A stretch of DNA of 64,000 bases from Corynebacterium sp. ES2730-CONJ (GTDB lineage Bacteria > Actinomycetota > Actinomycetes > Mycobacteriales > Mycobacteriaceae), in NCBI RefSeq assembly GCF_024834055.1, contig NZ_JANUXZ010000004.1, forward strand, positions 62,001 to 126,000, read 5' to 3'. A program made the translations under genes and the position numbers. Below, one piece after another: positions 1-7,235 of the stretch. Within the stretch, counting starts at the first letter, position 1, and each line of letters begins with the position of its first letter. The notes under the pieces are model-generated. The model saw only the letters and a program-made list of their open reading frames with translations. It did not search any database and was not told the DNA's origin.

Positions 1-852
1 CTGCTCATAGTCGATTCTGTGCAGACTATGTCTCTTAGTGGTGTTGAGGGCGTATCTGGTGGGGTGGCGCAATCACGCGCAGTCACCGCAGCGTTAACAA
101 CTGTGGCTAAACGCTCTGGAATACCTATTATTTTGGTAGGTCACGTCACCAAGGACGGCACTGTGGCCGGCCCGCGCGTTCTCGAGCATCTCGTCGATGT
201 GGTTTTGAATTTTGAAGGTGACCGGCACTCTAGTTTGCGTTTTCTGCGTAGTATTAAAAATCGCTTCGGGGCCACCGATGAGGTGGGATGTTTTGAGCAG
301 CAATCCGACGGTATCAAGGAGGTCGCAGATCCCTCGGGGCTCTTCCTCTCCCATCGAGATTCCACCCCCGATGGCACTGCTGTCACGGTAGCCATGGATG
401 GTGTGCGTCCAATTTTGGCAGAAGTGCAGTCACTAGTGGTACCTACTGAATCCAAAAACCCCCGGCGCGCCGTTACTGGGTTGGATGCCACCAGGGTTCC
501 CATGGTGCTCGCTGTATTATCAGCGCGCGCGGGCAAACGGACCCACGACAAGGAAGTCTATGTGGCGACCGTTGGAGGGATGAAGGTGGGTGAACCCGCA
601 ACCGATCTGGCAATCGCTTTAGCGACTGCCTCAGCAATGGCGAGGAAATCGCTTCCGCCTCAAACTGTGGTTTTAGGAGAGGTGGGTTTAGCTGGCGAGA
701 TTCGACGGGTCCCCCATCTTGCACGTCGCTTAGCAGAGGCTAAACGGCTGGGTTATCAGCAGGCGATTATTCCGCGCACGGAGGAAAAAATAGAGGGCAT
801 CACCGTCTTTACGGTTGATACCCTCCTCGATGCGCTGAGACTTTTTCTATAG
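1..852 (+). CDS. radA: DNA repair protein RadA, C-terminal part (5' end outside window)
   Basis: The frame is open from base 1 (LLIVDSVQTM...), so the gene enters the window from the left and 283 residues remain. RadA is a RecA-like ATPase with a Lon-like C-terminal domain that promotes branch migration in recombinational repair. The RecA Walker B strand (LLIVDS) is at the very start, and the RadA-specific KNRFG motif follows inside SIKNRFGATDEVG. The Lon-protease-like region then runs from about residue 160, with GEVGLAGEIRRV. The zinc finger and Walker A lie upstream of the window. The gene converges with the next one, only 4 bases away. The identification is firm. Confidence 0.97.
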   Translation: MLIVDSVQTMSLSGVEGVSGGVAQSRAVTAALTTVAKRSGIPIILVGHVTKDGTVAGPRVLEHLVDVVLNFEGDRHSSLRFLRSIKNRFGATDEVGCFEQQSDGIKEVADPSGLFLSHRDSTPDGTAVTVAMDGVRPILAEVQSLVVPTESKNPRRAVTGLDATRVPMVLAVLSARAGKRTHDKEVYVATVGGMKVGEPATDLAIALATASAMARKSLPPQTVVLGEVGLAGEIRRVPHLARRLAEAKRLGYQQAIIPRTEEKIEGITVFTVDTLLDALRLFL

Positions 853-856
853 CCTC

Positions 857-1660
857 CTATCCCAGTTTGAAATCGAAAGGCTGGGAAGCATTGGAGCCCA
901 TGACGGTGTGCAAATAGTAGGCTCCGGCTGGTACTGGTTGTCTATTGGCACAGCTTTCAGGGGTTGAGGTAGTCCGAGACCAGCGCGCTTCAAATTTGCG
1001 CTCTTTGCCTGCCGGGAATATTTGAGTACCGAGCCCCACGGGGGCGTTGCAATCAATATCTGCCCACATGCGGCTATTATTCGCCAGCTGGTAAACCTCG
1101 AAGCGTAAAACATCAGAAGTAAGATCAATGGAACAGTCCGCTTCGGTGGGATTCTTCACCGTCATGAAGAAGCTCGGGAGCTCCTTATCGTTATAGAAAA
1201 TCTTGTCAGCTGAGGCGGTGATCATCAGGTCAGCTAATTCGCAGGTCTTTTTCACTTCAGGTGCTTGCTCGTTTGCCGGGTTTTCCGGTGGAAGAGTGGG
1301 ATCGACTTCTTTTGCTGGTTGGTCCGCGCTTTCATCCGAGGGCTCGAGGGTGATTGTGACACTCGGTACGCTCGTCTTTTCAGGCTCGTCCAAGGCGATG
1401 ACCGCCTTTGTTGAGGTACTGGTGACAGTCGATGCGACGGGGGCAGAATTATCGCTACCCCGAGTTGTTAGTAGGAAGATGAGCGGCAGCGCGATGGCCG
1501 CAACGATAATGATGGCGGCCCAACGACGGCGTCGATAATAAATCTCGGGGAGCCTTTTCGGCCCAGCATGATCAGCATGGTCGGTACCCCGCCGTCGGGG
1601 AGCTCCTGGTGCAGGTGACTGCGGGCGGGAATAACTGGAATGATTATCTCGGCGATCCAC
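857..1660 (-). CDS. Single-pass membrane protein with extracytoplasmic domain, unknown function
   Basis: 267 residues with a GTG start. The N-terminus is basic and hydrophilic (about 46 residues, ending YYRRRRW). One membrane segment follows (about 48-64), then a Ser/Thr/Pro/Glu-rich linker to about residue 130, and a C-terminal domain of about 130 residues with four cysteines that could form two disulfides outside the cell. The arrangement (cytoplasmic tail, anchor, disordered linker, beta-rich domain) is common among actinobacterial envelope proteins. No catalytic motif is visible and I do not recognise a named family. It is convergent with radA and independent of the carbonic anhydrase gene upstream. 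Confidence 0.8.
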   Translation of the reverse strand: MDRRDNHSSYSRPQSPAPGAPRRRGTDHADHAGPKRLPEIYYRRRRWAAIIIVAAIALPLIFLLTTRGSDNSAPVASTVTSTSTKAVIALDEPEKTSVPSVTITLEPSDESADQPAKEVDPTLPPENPANEQAPEVKKTCELADLMITASADKIFYNDKELPSFFMTVKNPTEADCSIDLTSDVLRFEVYQLANNSRMWADIDCNAPVGLGTQIFPAGKERKFEARWSRTTSTPESCANRQPVPAGAYYLHTVMGSNASQPFDFKLG

Positions 1661-1737
1661 ACCCTAAGCCTAAAGCGAAACTACCTAACAAGCGCGCTTA
1701 ACCGGCGGTGTGTTGCCAGTATTTTCTCTCAGTCCCG

Positions 1738-2355
1738 TCAAAAACCTGCGGTTTTCACGGTATCTACATGGCCATCGACGATACTGTAGTGGGCAGCTAC
1801 CATTGCGGTCTCACCCTTTTCAACGGCAGCGTTAATCACCGACGATAATTGAGTTATTTTGCGCATAATCGCCGAAGCATGTTCCCGCTCGAAGTCTGCC
1901 GAGCTGTGAAAACCATGACTCTTTGCCTCCAAGATGGACGGGGCAATTTGCTCCACGATGGCTCGCTGATGGCCAGTGGGCACTTGTGCTCCCTCAAGAA
2001 CCACCTGGGCAGCAGCTTCAACGGCACCACAGGAAGCGTGTCCAAGGACCACAACCAATTCCACTCCGAGATTGGCCACCGCAAATTCGAGGGAGGCTAG
2101 TACCGCGGTATCGACGACTTCGCCAGCGGTACGAACCACAAAGGTATCACCCAAGCCGACGTCAAAAAGCAATTCAACCGGAACTCTCGAGTCGCCACAC
2201 GTGAGTACAGCGGCGCGAGGCTCTTGCTTCAAAGATAATTCAGCGCGTCGGCTCACTGATTGATTGGGGTGCTCCGGGGCGCCTTCGGCGAAGCGGCGAT
2301 TGCCCTCAAGCAATCCCTTCCACACGGCTTGCGGGTCCCGCGATAAACCTGTCAT
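1738..2355 (-). CDS. Beta-class carbonic anhydrase
   Basis: 205 residues from the chosen ATG. Catalyses CO2 + H2O to bicarbonate, supplying anaplerotic carboxylases. Zinc ligands and partners are visible as CGDSRV (Cys53, Asp55, Arg57) and GHASCG (His106, Cys109), the signature of beta carbonic anhydrases. The longer frame opens at a GTG (2424) that overlaps the divergent mutY start. The internal ATG at 2355 (MTGLSRDP) gives the usual family length of about 205 residues and leaves room for divergent promoters, so I prefer it. No Shine-Dalgarno is obvious before it, so the message may be leaderless. Divergent from mutY. Confidence 0.93.
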   Translation of the reverse strand: MTGLSRDPQAVWKGLLEGNRRFAEGAPEHPNQSVSRRAELSLKQEPRAAVLTCGDSRVPVELLFDVGLGDTFVVRTAGEVVDTAVLASLEFAVANLGVELVVVLGHASCGAVEAAAQVVLEGAQVPTGHQRAIVEQIAPSILEAKSHGFHSSADFEREHASAIMRKITQLSSVINAAVEKGETAMVAAHYSIVDGHVDTVKTAGF

Positions 2356-2418
2356 AGTGAGTATTTTTACACGGCGGTAGCGCTGGTGGAAATAGGCACG
2401 ATAGAATAGAGCGTTCTC

Positions 2419-3336
2419 ATGCACACATCACCATCACCTCAGCTCCTCCCTCCAGAAGATTTAGCGCATATTCAGAATACTGTTATTCAGTGGTATTCCC
2501 ATAACGCCCGGGAGATAATTTGGCGCACGCCAGCGACGAGCGCGTGGGGCATCTTGGTCAGTGAAGTGATGAGCCAGCAAACCCCGGTGGCTCGTGTGGA
2601 ACCTCTCTGGCAGGCGTGGATGCATCGGTGGCCGGAGCCGCGCGATCTGGCCCATGCTCCCACCGCCGATATCTTAAAAGCATGGGACCGTCTCGGCTAT
2701 CCGCGACGAGCATTACGGCTAAAAGAATGCGCTACCGTCATTGCCCATGAGTATGGCAATGAAGTGCCCAGTGATCTGGGCTCATTATTGTCGTTGCCAG
2801 GAATTGGCACCTATACAGCCGCTGCGGTTGCGGCTTTTGCCTTCGGCCAACGAGTACCGGTACTAGATACCAATGTGCGTAGGGTACTCTCGCGTCTCAT
2901 TTACGCCCGCTATCTTAATCCTAAAAGCTCTACCAGCAAGCGTGAATTACGTGAGCTCGAGGATTTGCTTCCCGCTAGCGACGCTCCTCAATTCTCCGTT
3001 GGACTTATGGAGTTGGGGGCACTCGTTTGCAAGACCATTCCCGCCTGTGATCGATGCCCCTTAACTGGCCTATGTGCGTGGCAACGAGCTGGATGCCCCG
3101 AGCCGAGCACTCAAGAACGGGAGATAGCACGTCACAGAGTACAAAAATTCAGTGGAACCGACCGCGAGGTCCGCGGCAAAATTATGGCTGTGTTGCGCCA
3201 CGCCGAGCACCCAGTCAGTGCGATGGATTTGGCCACGATATGGCCTGACAGTGAGCAGTACACGCGCGCCCTGGAGGGGCTTATACGAGACAAACTGGCC
3301 CAAGAAAGCAATGGGTTCTTCCATCTTCCCCACTAG
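2419..3336 (+). CDS. mutY: A/G-specific adenine glycosylase
   Basis: 305 residues. Removes adenine mispaired with 8-oxoguanine in base-excision repair. The helix-hairpin-helix is LPGIGTYTAA (about 126-135), the catalytic Asp lies in VLDTNVRRV (Asp150), and the Glu of SEVMSQQT (Glu49) matches the second active-site acid. The Fe-S cysteines are Cys204, Cys210, Cys213 and Cys219, spaced 5-2-5 rather than the canonical 6-2-5. The C-terminal 60 residues look like a small winged-helix module instead of the NUDIX-like domain of E. coli MutY; this short form is usual in actinobacteria. Divergent from carbonic anhydrase. Confidence 0.95.
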   Translation: MHTSPSPQLLPPEDLAHIQNTVIQWYSHNAREIIWRTPATSAWGILVSEVMSQQTPVARVEPLWQAWMHRWPEPRDLAHAPTADILKAWDRLGYPRRALRLKECATVIAHEYGNEVPSDLGSLLSLPGIGTYTAAAVAAFAFGQRVPVLDTNVRRVLSRLIYARYLNPKSSTSKRELRELEDLLPASDAPQFSVGLMELGALVCKTIPACDRCPLTGLCAWQRAGCPEPSTQEREIARHRVQKFSGTDREVRGKIMAVLRHAEHPVSAMDLATIWPDSEQYTRALEGLIRDKLAQESNGFFHLPH

Positions 3337-3376
3337 AATCTATTATTTTTTCATCAGACTCGGTTAGATTGGTGGT

Positions 3377-4738
3377 ATGAAAAGTAGACAACGCCTTATC
3401 GGGGCCATTTCAGCTATTGCTCTCAGCGTGGGAAGTTGTGTTCTTGCAGTACCCGCAGTAGCCCAATCCTCAGTCAATGATGTAATTGCGGGTGTTGATT
3501 GGGCCGGGACACACCGAACTGATGCGTGGGTTGAATCGCCTATCGACGATGCTTTTTACGCTACTCCTGAGGTTATGGATCCGCGCCCGGGTGCAGTCTT
3601 AAGAACTCAGCCGGCTCCCCATCTCCTCAATACTTTCGGCCCGCGATTTCCCGCATATGCACAGAAGATCCTCTATACGTCCACCACTCAGGATGGCCGC
3701 CCAGTTCCAGTCAGTGGCTATATTATGGAGCCTCGGAACCCATGGCGCGGACCGGGCCCTGTGCCCACAGTGATCTTTGCCCCCGGCACCCGTGGTCAAG
3801 CAGATATTTGCGCTCCCTCGCGCGGTGCATACCTTCTGGGATCCTATTCACGCCCTGATAAGGCGCTGGGAATCAACTACGAGATTATCGTGCAATATCA
3901 TCTCCTGGAGCTCGGGATGAGGGTAGTGAACACGGACTATATAGGTTTGGGAACTGAGGGGGTGCACACCTATGTCAATAATATTGAAGAGGCTCACGCG
4001 GTTCTGGATGCTGCCCGCGCAGCACTATCTGTAGCCAACGTAGACCCGCGCTCCCCCATTGCCTTCTACGGTTATAGCCAAGGTGGTGGCGCTGCTGCAG
4101 CAGCCGCGGAATTTGCCTCGAGCTATGCCCCCGAACTCAATGTTAAGGGGACCTACGCCGGTGCGGTACCAGCTGATCTCCCCCAGGTCATCAAGGCGAT
4201 CGACGGCTCGAGCATTTCCGGTGTCCTGGGAATGTCTATCAATAGCTATGCGGCACGCGATCCGGAATTTAGATCGATCGTAAAGGAATATCTCAATGAA
4301 GCTGGTGAGGAATTCTTAAGGCGCTCAGCACGTAGCTGCCTAGCAGATGCCGCCGTCGACGATGGACTCAAAACTACAAGGTTCTTTACCAAAGATGGGC
4401 GCACACTAAGCGAAAGTCTCGGCAGCGATCCGCGGATTATTAAGATTCTCGACCGCCAAAAACTGGGAAGAAAGAAGCCAAGCGCTCCCATTATGGTGGG
4501 CTCGGCAATTCACGACGATCTCGTTCCTAATGCGCAAGTGCGCCAACTAAGTCGCGACTACTGTCAGCTAGGCGCTGAGGTCTACTACTTCGAATCATCA
4601 CTTCCGGTCATAACCCCGAGCATTCCTTCCGGGCTTAATCACGCGGCGCAGGCCTTTGGTGATCTGCCTGAGGCTGCACGCTACCTATACGATCGCTTCC
4701 TGGATCGCCCGGCTTTGAATAATTGCCCAGCAACATAG
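3377..4738 (+). CDS. Secreted lipase/esterase of the secretory lipase (LIP) family
   Basis: 453 residues. The Sec signal peptide is MKSRQRLIGA.. with cleavage likely after AVA (residue 29). The alpha/beta-hydrolase fold carries the nucleophile elbow GYSQG (Ser234), an acidic residue in HDDLVPN (Asp380 or 381) and a histidine in GLNHAAQ (His422), a plausible catalytic triad. Corynebacteria and mycobacteria encode several such exported triacylglycerol lipases. The gene is transcribed alone, with a strong bidirectional hairpin directly after it. The substrate is not predictable from sequence. Confidence 0.88.
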   Translation: MKSRQRLIGAISAIALSVGSCVLAVPAVAQSSVNDVIAGVDWAGTHRTDAWVESPIDDAFYATPEVMDPRPGAVLRTQPAPHLLNTFGPRFPAYAQKILYTSTTQDGRPVPVSGYIMEPRNPWRGPGPVPTVIFAPGTRGQADICAPSRGAYLLGSYSRPDKALGINYEIIVQYHLLELGMRVVNTDYIGLGTEGVHTYVNNIEEAHAVLDAARAALSVANVDPRSPIAFYGYSQGGGAAAAAAEFASSYAPELNVKGTYAGAVPADLPQVIKAIDGSSISGVLGMSINSYAARDPEFRSIVKEYLNEAGEEFLRRSARSCLADAAVDDGLKTTRFFTKDGRTLSESLGSDPRIIKILDRQKLGRKKPSAPIMVGSAIHDDLVPNAQVRQLSRDYCQLGAEVYYFESSLPVITPSIPSGLNHAAQAFGDLPEAARYLYDRFLDRPALNNCPAT

Positions 4739-4750
4739 TCACCCGAAAAT

Positions 4751-4783
4751 AAATGACCTCCCCGCAGACTGGGGAGGTCATTT
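4751..4783. terminator. Bidirectional hairpin between lipase and Tat-protein genes
   Basis: Perfect 13-bp arms AAATGACCTCCCC and GGGGAGGTCATTT around a 7-base loop, lying between convergent genes. The T/A-rich flanks allow termination in both directions. Confidence 0.85.
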
Positions 4784-4785
4784 AC

Positions 4786-5418
4786 TTAGAAGGGGAATGT
4801 TTTCCACCAAGGGGTTTGGGTTCGAGGGCGTGGCTTCGGGCGCCGCCGGCGCGGTCGCTTCGGTTGCTTCGGCTGCTCAGGTCGTTCTGGGCGCCGCGGC
4901 CGGGAGGGGACTACCTGAAGCGAGCTTGAGAATGGTTGACCAACAACAAACTCCTGGGAAAAAACCTCATAATAATCGTTGTGATCGGTACTAAGCTGTG
5001 CGGTTGCTAGAAGTCGTAGCCCTGTTGCAGGCTCACCGGTCCACTGCAGTTCGAAGATCGATGTCACCTGTGGCGAGATGGCTTCTGGCAGGCGGAAATT
5101 CCACACGCCATCTTCAGATTTGAAGCCGTGGTCACCTTCGAGAGCTGGAATGGCCTGGGAAGCCATACCAATAAGTCCAGCTGAATCCAGCTGGCGTGCA
5201 TTCATGCGGATATTCACTGCATCCAGCACCATATCTGTCGGATTGGATATCACGAGGTAACGCGGTAGACCAGCGGGATTTAGTTCAGCGAAATCAAGAG
5301 TAATAAGCTCCGTTTGCGCTTGCCCATGAGGGCGCGCTGCTGCAGGTAGCGCACTGGATGCGACCATAACGGCACCAGTTACGGCTATCGATGTCATAAA
5401 ATCACGGCGAGAGAGCAT
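4786..5418 (-). CDS. Tat-exported protein with Arg/Pro-rich basic tail, unknown function
   Basis: 210 residues from the ATG at 5418, which follows a good ribosome binding site (GAAAGGGG). The N-terminus SRRDFMTSIAVTG with a following hydrophobic stretch and AAA cleavage site is a clear twin-arginine signal. The mature part (about 28-165) is a beta-rich domain without known motifs. The last 45 residues are dominated by Arg, Lys and Pro (PKQPKRPRRRRPKP), ending in an aromatic WWKTFPF. The basic tail could bind anionic wall polymers, but that is inference. It lies 2 bases after the stop of the gene upstream, so the two are probably co-transcribed. Confidence 0.75.
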   Translation of the reverse strand: MLSRRDFMTSIAVTGAVMVASSALPAAARPHGQAQTELITLDFAELNPAGLPRYLVISNPTDMVLDAVNIRMNARQLDSAGLIGMASQAIPALEGDHGFKSEDGVWNFRLPEAISPQVTSIFELQWTGEPATGLRLLATAQLSTDHNDYYEVFSQEFVVGQPFSSSLQVVPSRPRRPERPEQPKQPKRPRRRRPKPRPRTQTPWWKTFPF

Positions 5419-5420
5419 CT

Positions 5421-6800
5421 CTACTGCCCCTTTCGAGAGATTCGGAAAATGCCACCAATGGTGCCCTGCCACCAGGTTCCATAGGAGTCGATGGTGCCCA
5501 CCATCTGAAGGGTGTCAGTACCCAAAAGAGTGACTAGCCCTGGTAGGCGTTGAGAATATACGGTTTGGCCGGTCTCAATATCGATGGCAACGGCGTTGAC
5601 GGTAATCCCATTAGCAAGACCGGCAGGTCCTCGAGGGCGTTCGCAGGTATAAATCAACCCATCTGCGGCTGAGTATCGCGGGACGGCGGAGGAATAGATA
5701 TCTTCTCGCCTCCACACCTGCTTGAGACCGCGAGCGCCTAGATCCCAGCGCTCAAATCCAGGGGAGAAGAGATCGTGAGCTGGCATGGAGGGGCCGGCCC
5801 CCTCTGGATAGCGAGGATAGGGATAACCATAGGTGCAGGCGGCAATAATCGTATGACCGATGCCGATCATGGAATTCTCGCTGCCAGACTTAAATGGCAT
5901 GAAAAGCCCCGCTCGCCCCAGCTCCTTGGCAGTTGCTGTCTCGTAGACTACGACGGACTCCTGGATATCCCCGTTATCGGTGAGCATGAGGTAGTCGCTG
6001 CCATTTGGCCCAAAGAACGTGGGCGAAGCCCCGGAGCCGTACGCCAATTTTCCGGGTTTACGGTGTGAGCCGTAATCGTAACCCACAGACCAAACGACCT
6101 CCGGCCGACCGCTGCGCCAATCAAGCAGATACATCCCGCGGTTGGTGATGACCGAGACACCCTCGGGGGCCGAGGAAATGGAGTTATCTACTCGCTCCCC
6201 GGTGGGATCGAAGTGGTTGAGGGTGATGCCGCGCACCTCGCGGAGATTTTCATCCATGACGGCCACCCGGCCGTTACGCGAGGCCAGCCAGACACGACCT
6301 GACCAATCGGGGGTCAATCCCACGATCTGGTCTCCAGGCTGCTGAGAGAGAAAACTTGATAGATCAGCACGCTGATCAACATAAAGAGCAGACCCAGATG
6401 CATCGTGTGCGACGCGAATTAGTGTTCCGGTACCGTCGGTGACCACCATGCGATTGCGGTGGTCGATATAGGCGTATACAGCCCCAAGCAAGGCGCCCTT
6501 AGGAATTTCCAGCGAGCTGAGAAGAGATCCATTGGGGTGGAGGAGGGAGATCTTTGGTTGCAGAAACGTGAGGTCGCTGCCAAAGCGCTGGGTGGTGAGG
6601 ACCTGAATGAAATCATCGTGGCCTACCAAGACTGTGGGGCAGGCTCCACCCAAGTTGAGGGCTTGTATATCCCAAGGTCCTGCGCCCGGCCCGGGCAATG
6701 GGGTGCAGTCCGAGGCCTGGGCGTCGCCATGCATAGTGGCGGTTCCCAATGGCCCCAGAAATGGGTTGGGTTGCGCGTTGTAATGTAATTGCGTCTTCAT
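5421..6800 (-). CDS. Putative beta-propeller (PQQ-like repeat) protein, unknown function
   Basis: 459 residues. No signal peptide or membrane segment is visible. Repeated strands with the texture of a propeller (IVGLTPDWSGRVWLASRNG, GVSVITNRGMYLLDW, SGSENSMIGIGHTIIAAC) suggest six to eight blades, as in WD/PQQ-type folds. No catalytic residues are recognisable. The ATG at 6800 lacks a convincing Shine-Dalgarno. An 18-bp inverted repeat lies 28 bases upstream. It forms a transcription unit with the Tat-exported protein downstream, so the pair may act together, although this protein itself appears cytoplasmic unless the start is misplaced. Confidence 0.7.
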   Translation of the reverse strand: MKTQLHYNAQPNPFLGPLGTATMHGDAQASDCTPLPGPGAGPWDIQALNLGGACPTVLVGHDDFIQVLTTQRFGSDLTFLQPKISLLHPNGSLLSSLEIPKGALLGAVYAYIDHRNRMVVTDGTGTLIRVAHDASGSALYVDQRADLSSFLSQQPGDQIVGLTPDWSGRVWLASRNGRVAVMDENLREVRGITLNHFDPTGERVDNSISSAPEGVSVITNRGMYLLDWRSGRPEVVWSVGYDYGSHRKPGKLAYGSGASPTFFGPNGSDYLMLTDNGDIQESVVVYETATAKELGRAGLFMPFKSGSENSMIGIGHTIIAACTYGYPYPRYPEGAGPSMPAHDLFSPGFERWDLGARGLKQVWRREDIYSSAVPRYSAADGLIYTCERPRGPAGLANGITVNAVAIDIETGQTVYSQRLPGLVTLLGTDTLQMVGTIDSYGTWWQGTIGGIFRISRKGQ

Positions 6801-6827
6801 TGTCTAAGGGAGATATCTTTCAGTAAT

Positions 6828-6845
6828 CTTCGAAACTATTCGAAG
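6828..6845. promoter_or_regulatory. Inverted repeat upstream of the propeller/Tat-protein operon
   Basis: CTTCGAA-ACTA-TTCGAAG, perfect 7-bp arms, 28 bases before the ATG at 6800. The position suits an operator. The half-sites resemble an actinobacterial LexA box but the spacer is two bases too short. Confidence 0.45.
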
Positions 6846-6980
6846 CTGCCTAAGTTGAACCTCAGCAATTATAGGTGTCATATCAACGTCTACCGATTCG
6901 TGCCCGCCGCACCCCAGGCCGGCCTCAAATCGGCTCCAAAATATTCAAAAAATACTTAAGATCGCTTAGCATTTTCACAT

Positions 6981-7018
6981 AAAAAGCTCTCCGCACCCCC
7001 TCGGGGGTATGGAGAGCT
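6981..7018 (-). terminator. Minus-strand intrinsic terminator with no annotated gene upstream
   Basis: Arms AGCTCTCCGCACCCCC and GGGGGTATGGAGAGCT (two mismatches) with a 2-base loop; on the minus strand the stem is followed by TTTTT (6985-6981). It lies downstream of clpC's own terminator, so a second short minus-strand transcript may end here. Confidence 0.7.
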
Positions 7019-7122
7019 ATCTCTTAGTTCTGCGGAGCAATAACCCGCCGCCTTGCTACGCCAGCCCCTCCCCCCATATTGGGCCACCACAGCCCGTTCG
7101 TCCGCTGACTCATGGGCGGTAT

Positions 7123-7138
7123 GGTGATTAATTTCACA
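7123..7138. promoter_or_regulatory. GlxR/CRP-like operator
   Basis: GGTGATTAATTTCACA matches the GlxR consensus TGTGA-N6-TCACA at 9 of 10 half-site bases. It lies within a larger inverted repeat whose outer arms are GGGCGG (7114-7119) and CCCGCC (7144-7149). The nearest genes face away, so the regulated transcript is unclear; the candidate small RNA is one option. Confidence 0.4.
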
Positions 7139-7172
7139 ATTAACCCGCCAAAATCTCTTTATAGCCACAGCC

Positions 7173-7211
7173 AAAAACCGCCCCCACACCTTTACGCGGG
7201 GGGCGGTTTTT
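7173..7211 (-). terminator. clpC terminator
   Basis: AAAAACCGCCCCC pairs with GGGGGGCGGTTTTT; strong GC stem flanked by A/T runs, 25 bases past the clpC stop. Confidence 0.9.
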
Positions 7212-7235
7212 CAACACTAAAACAGTGGACTTATC

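Larger units (their letters stand above)
6981..7172 (-). ncRNA. Candidate small RNA between two minus-strand terminators
   Basis: The interval 6801-7235 holds no convincing protein gene. Two intrinsic terminators on the same strand (7173-7211 for clpC and 6981-7018) leave about 160 bases of separately terminated sequence, rich in G and with internal hairpins. I could not place a promoter with confidence. A frame of 77 codons crosses the region but runs through both hairpins and resembles nothing. Confidence 0.25.

Noticed and set aside
6828..6845. LexA (SOS) box reading of CTTCGAA-ACTA-TTCGAAG
   Set aside because: The actinobacterial LexA site needs TCGAA-N6-TTCGA; the spacer here is four, so it is unlikely to be bound by LexA.
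6956..7189. 77-codon minus-strand frame near clpC
   Set aside because: It passes through two intrinsic terminators; sequence is low in coding character.
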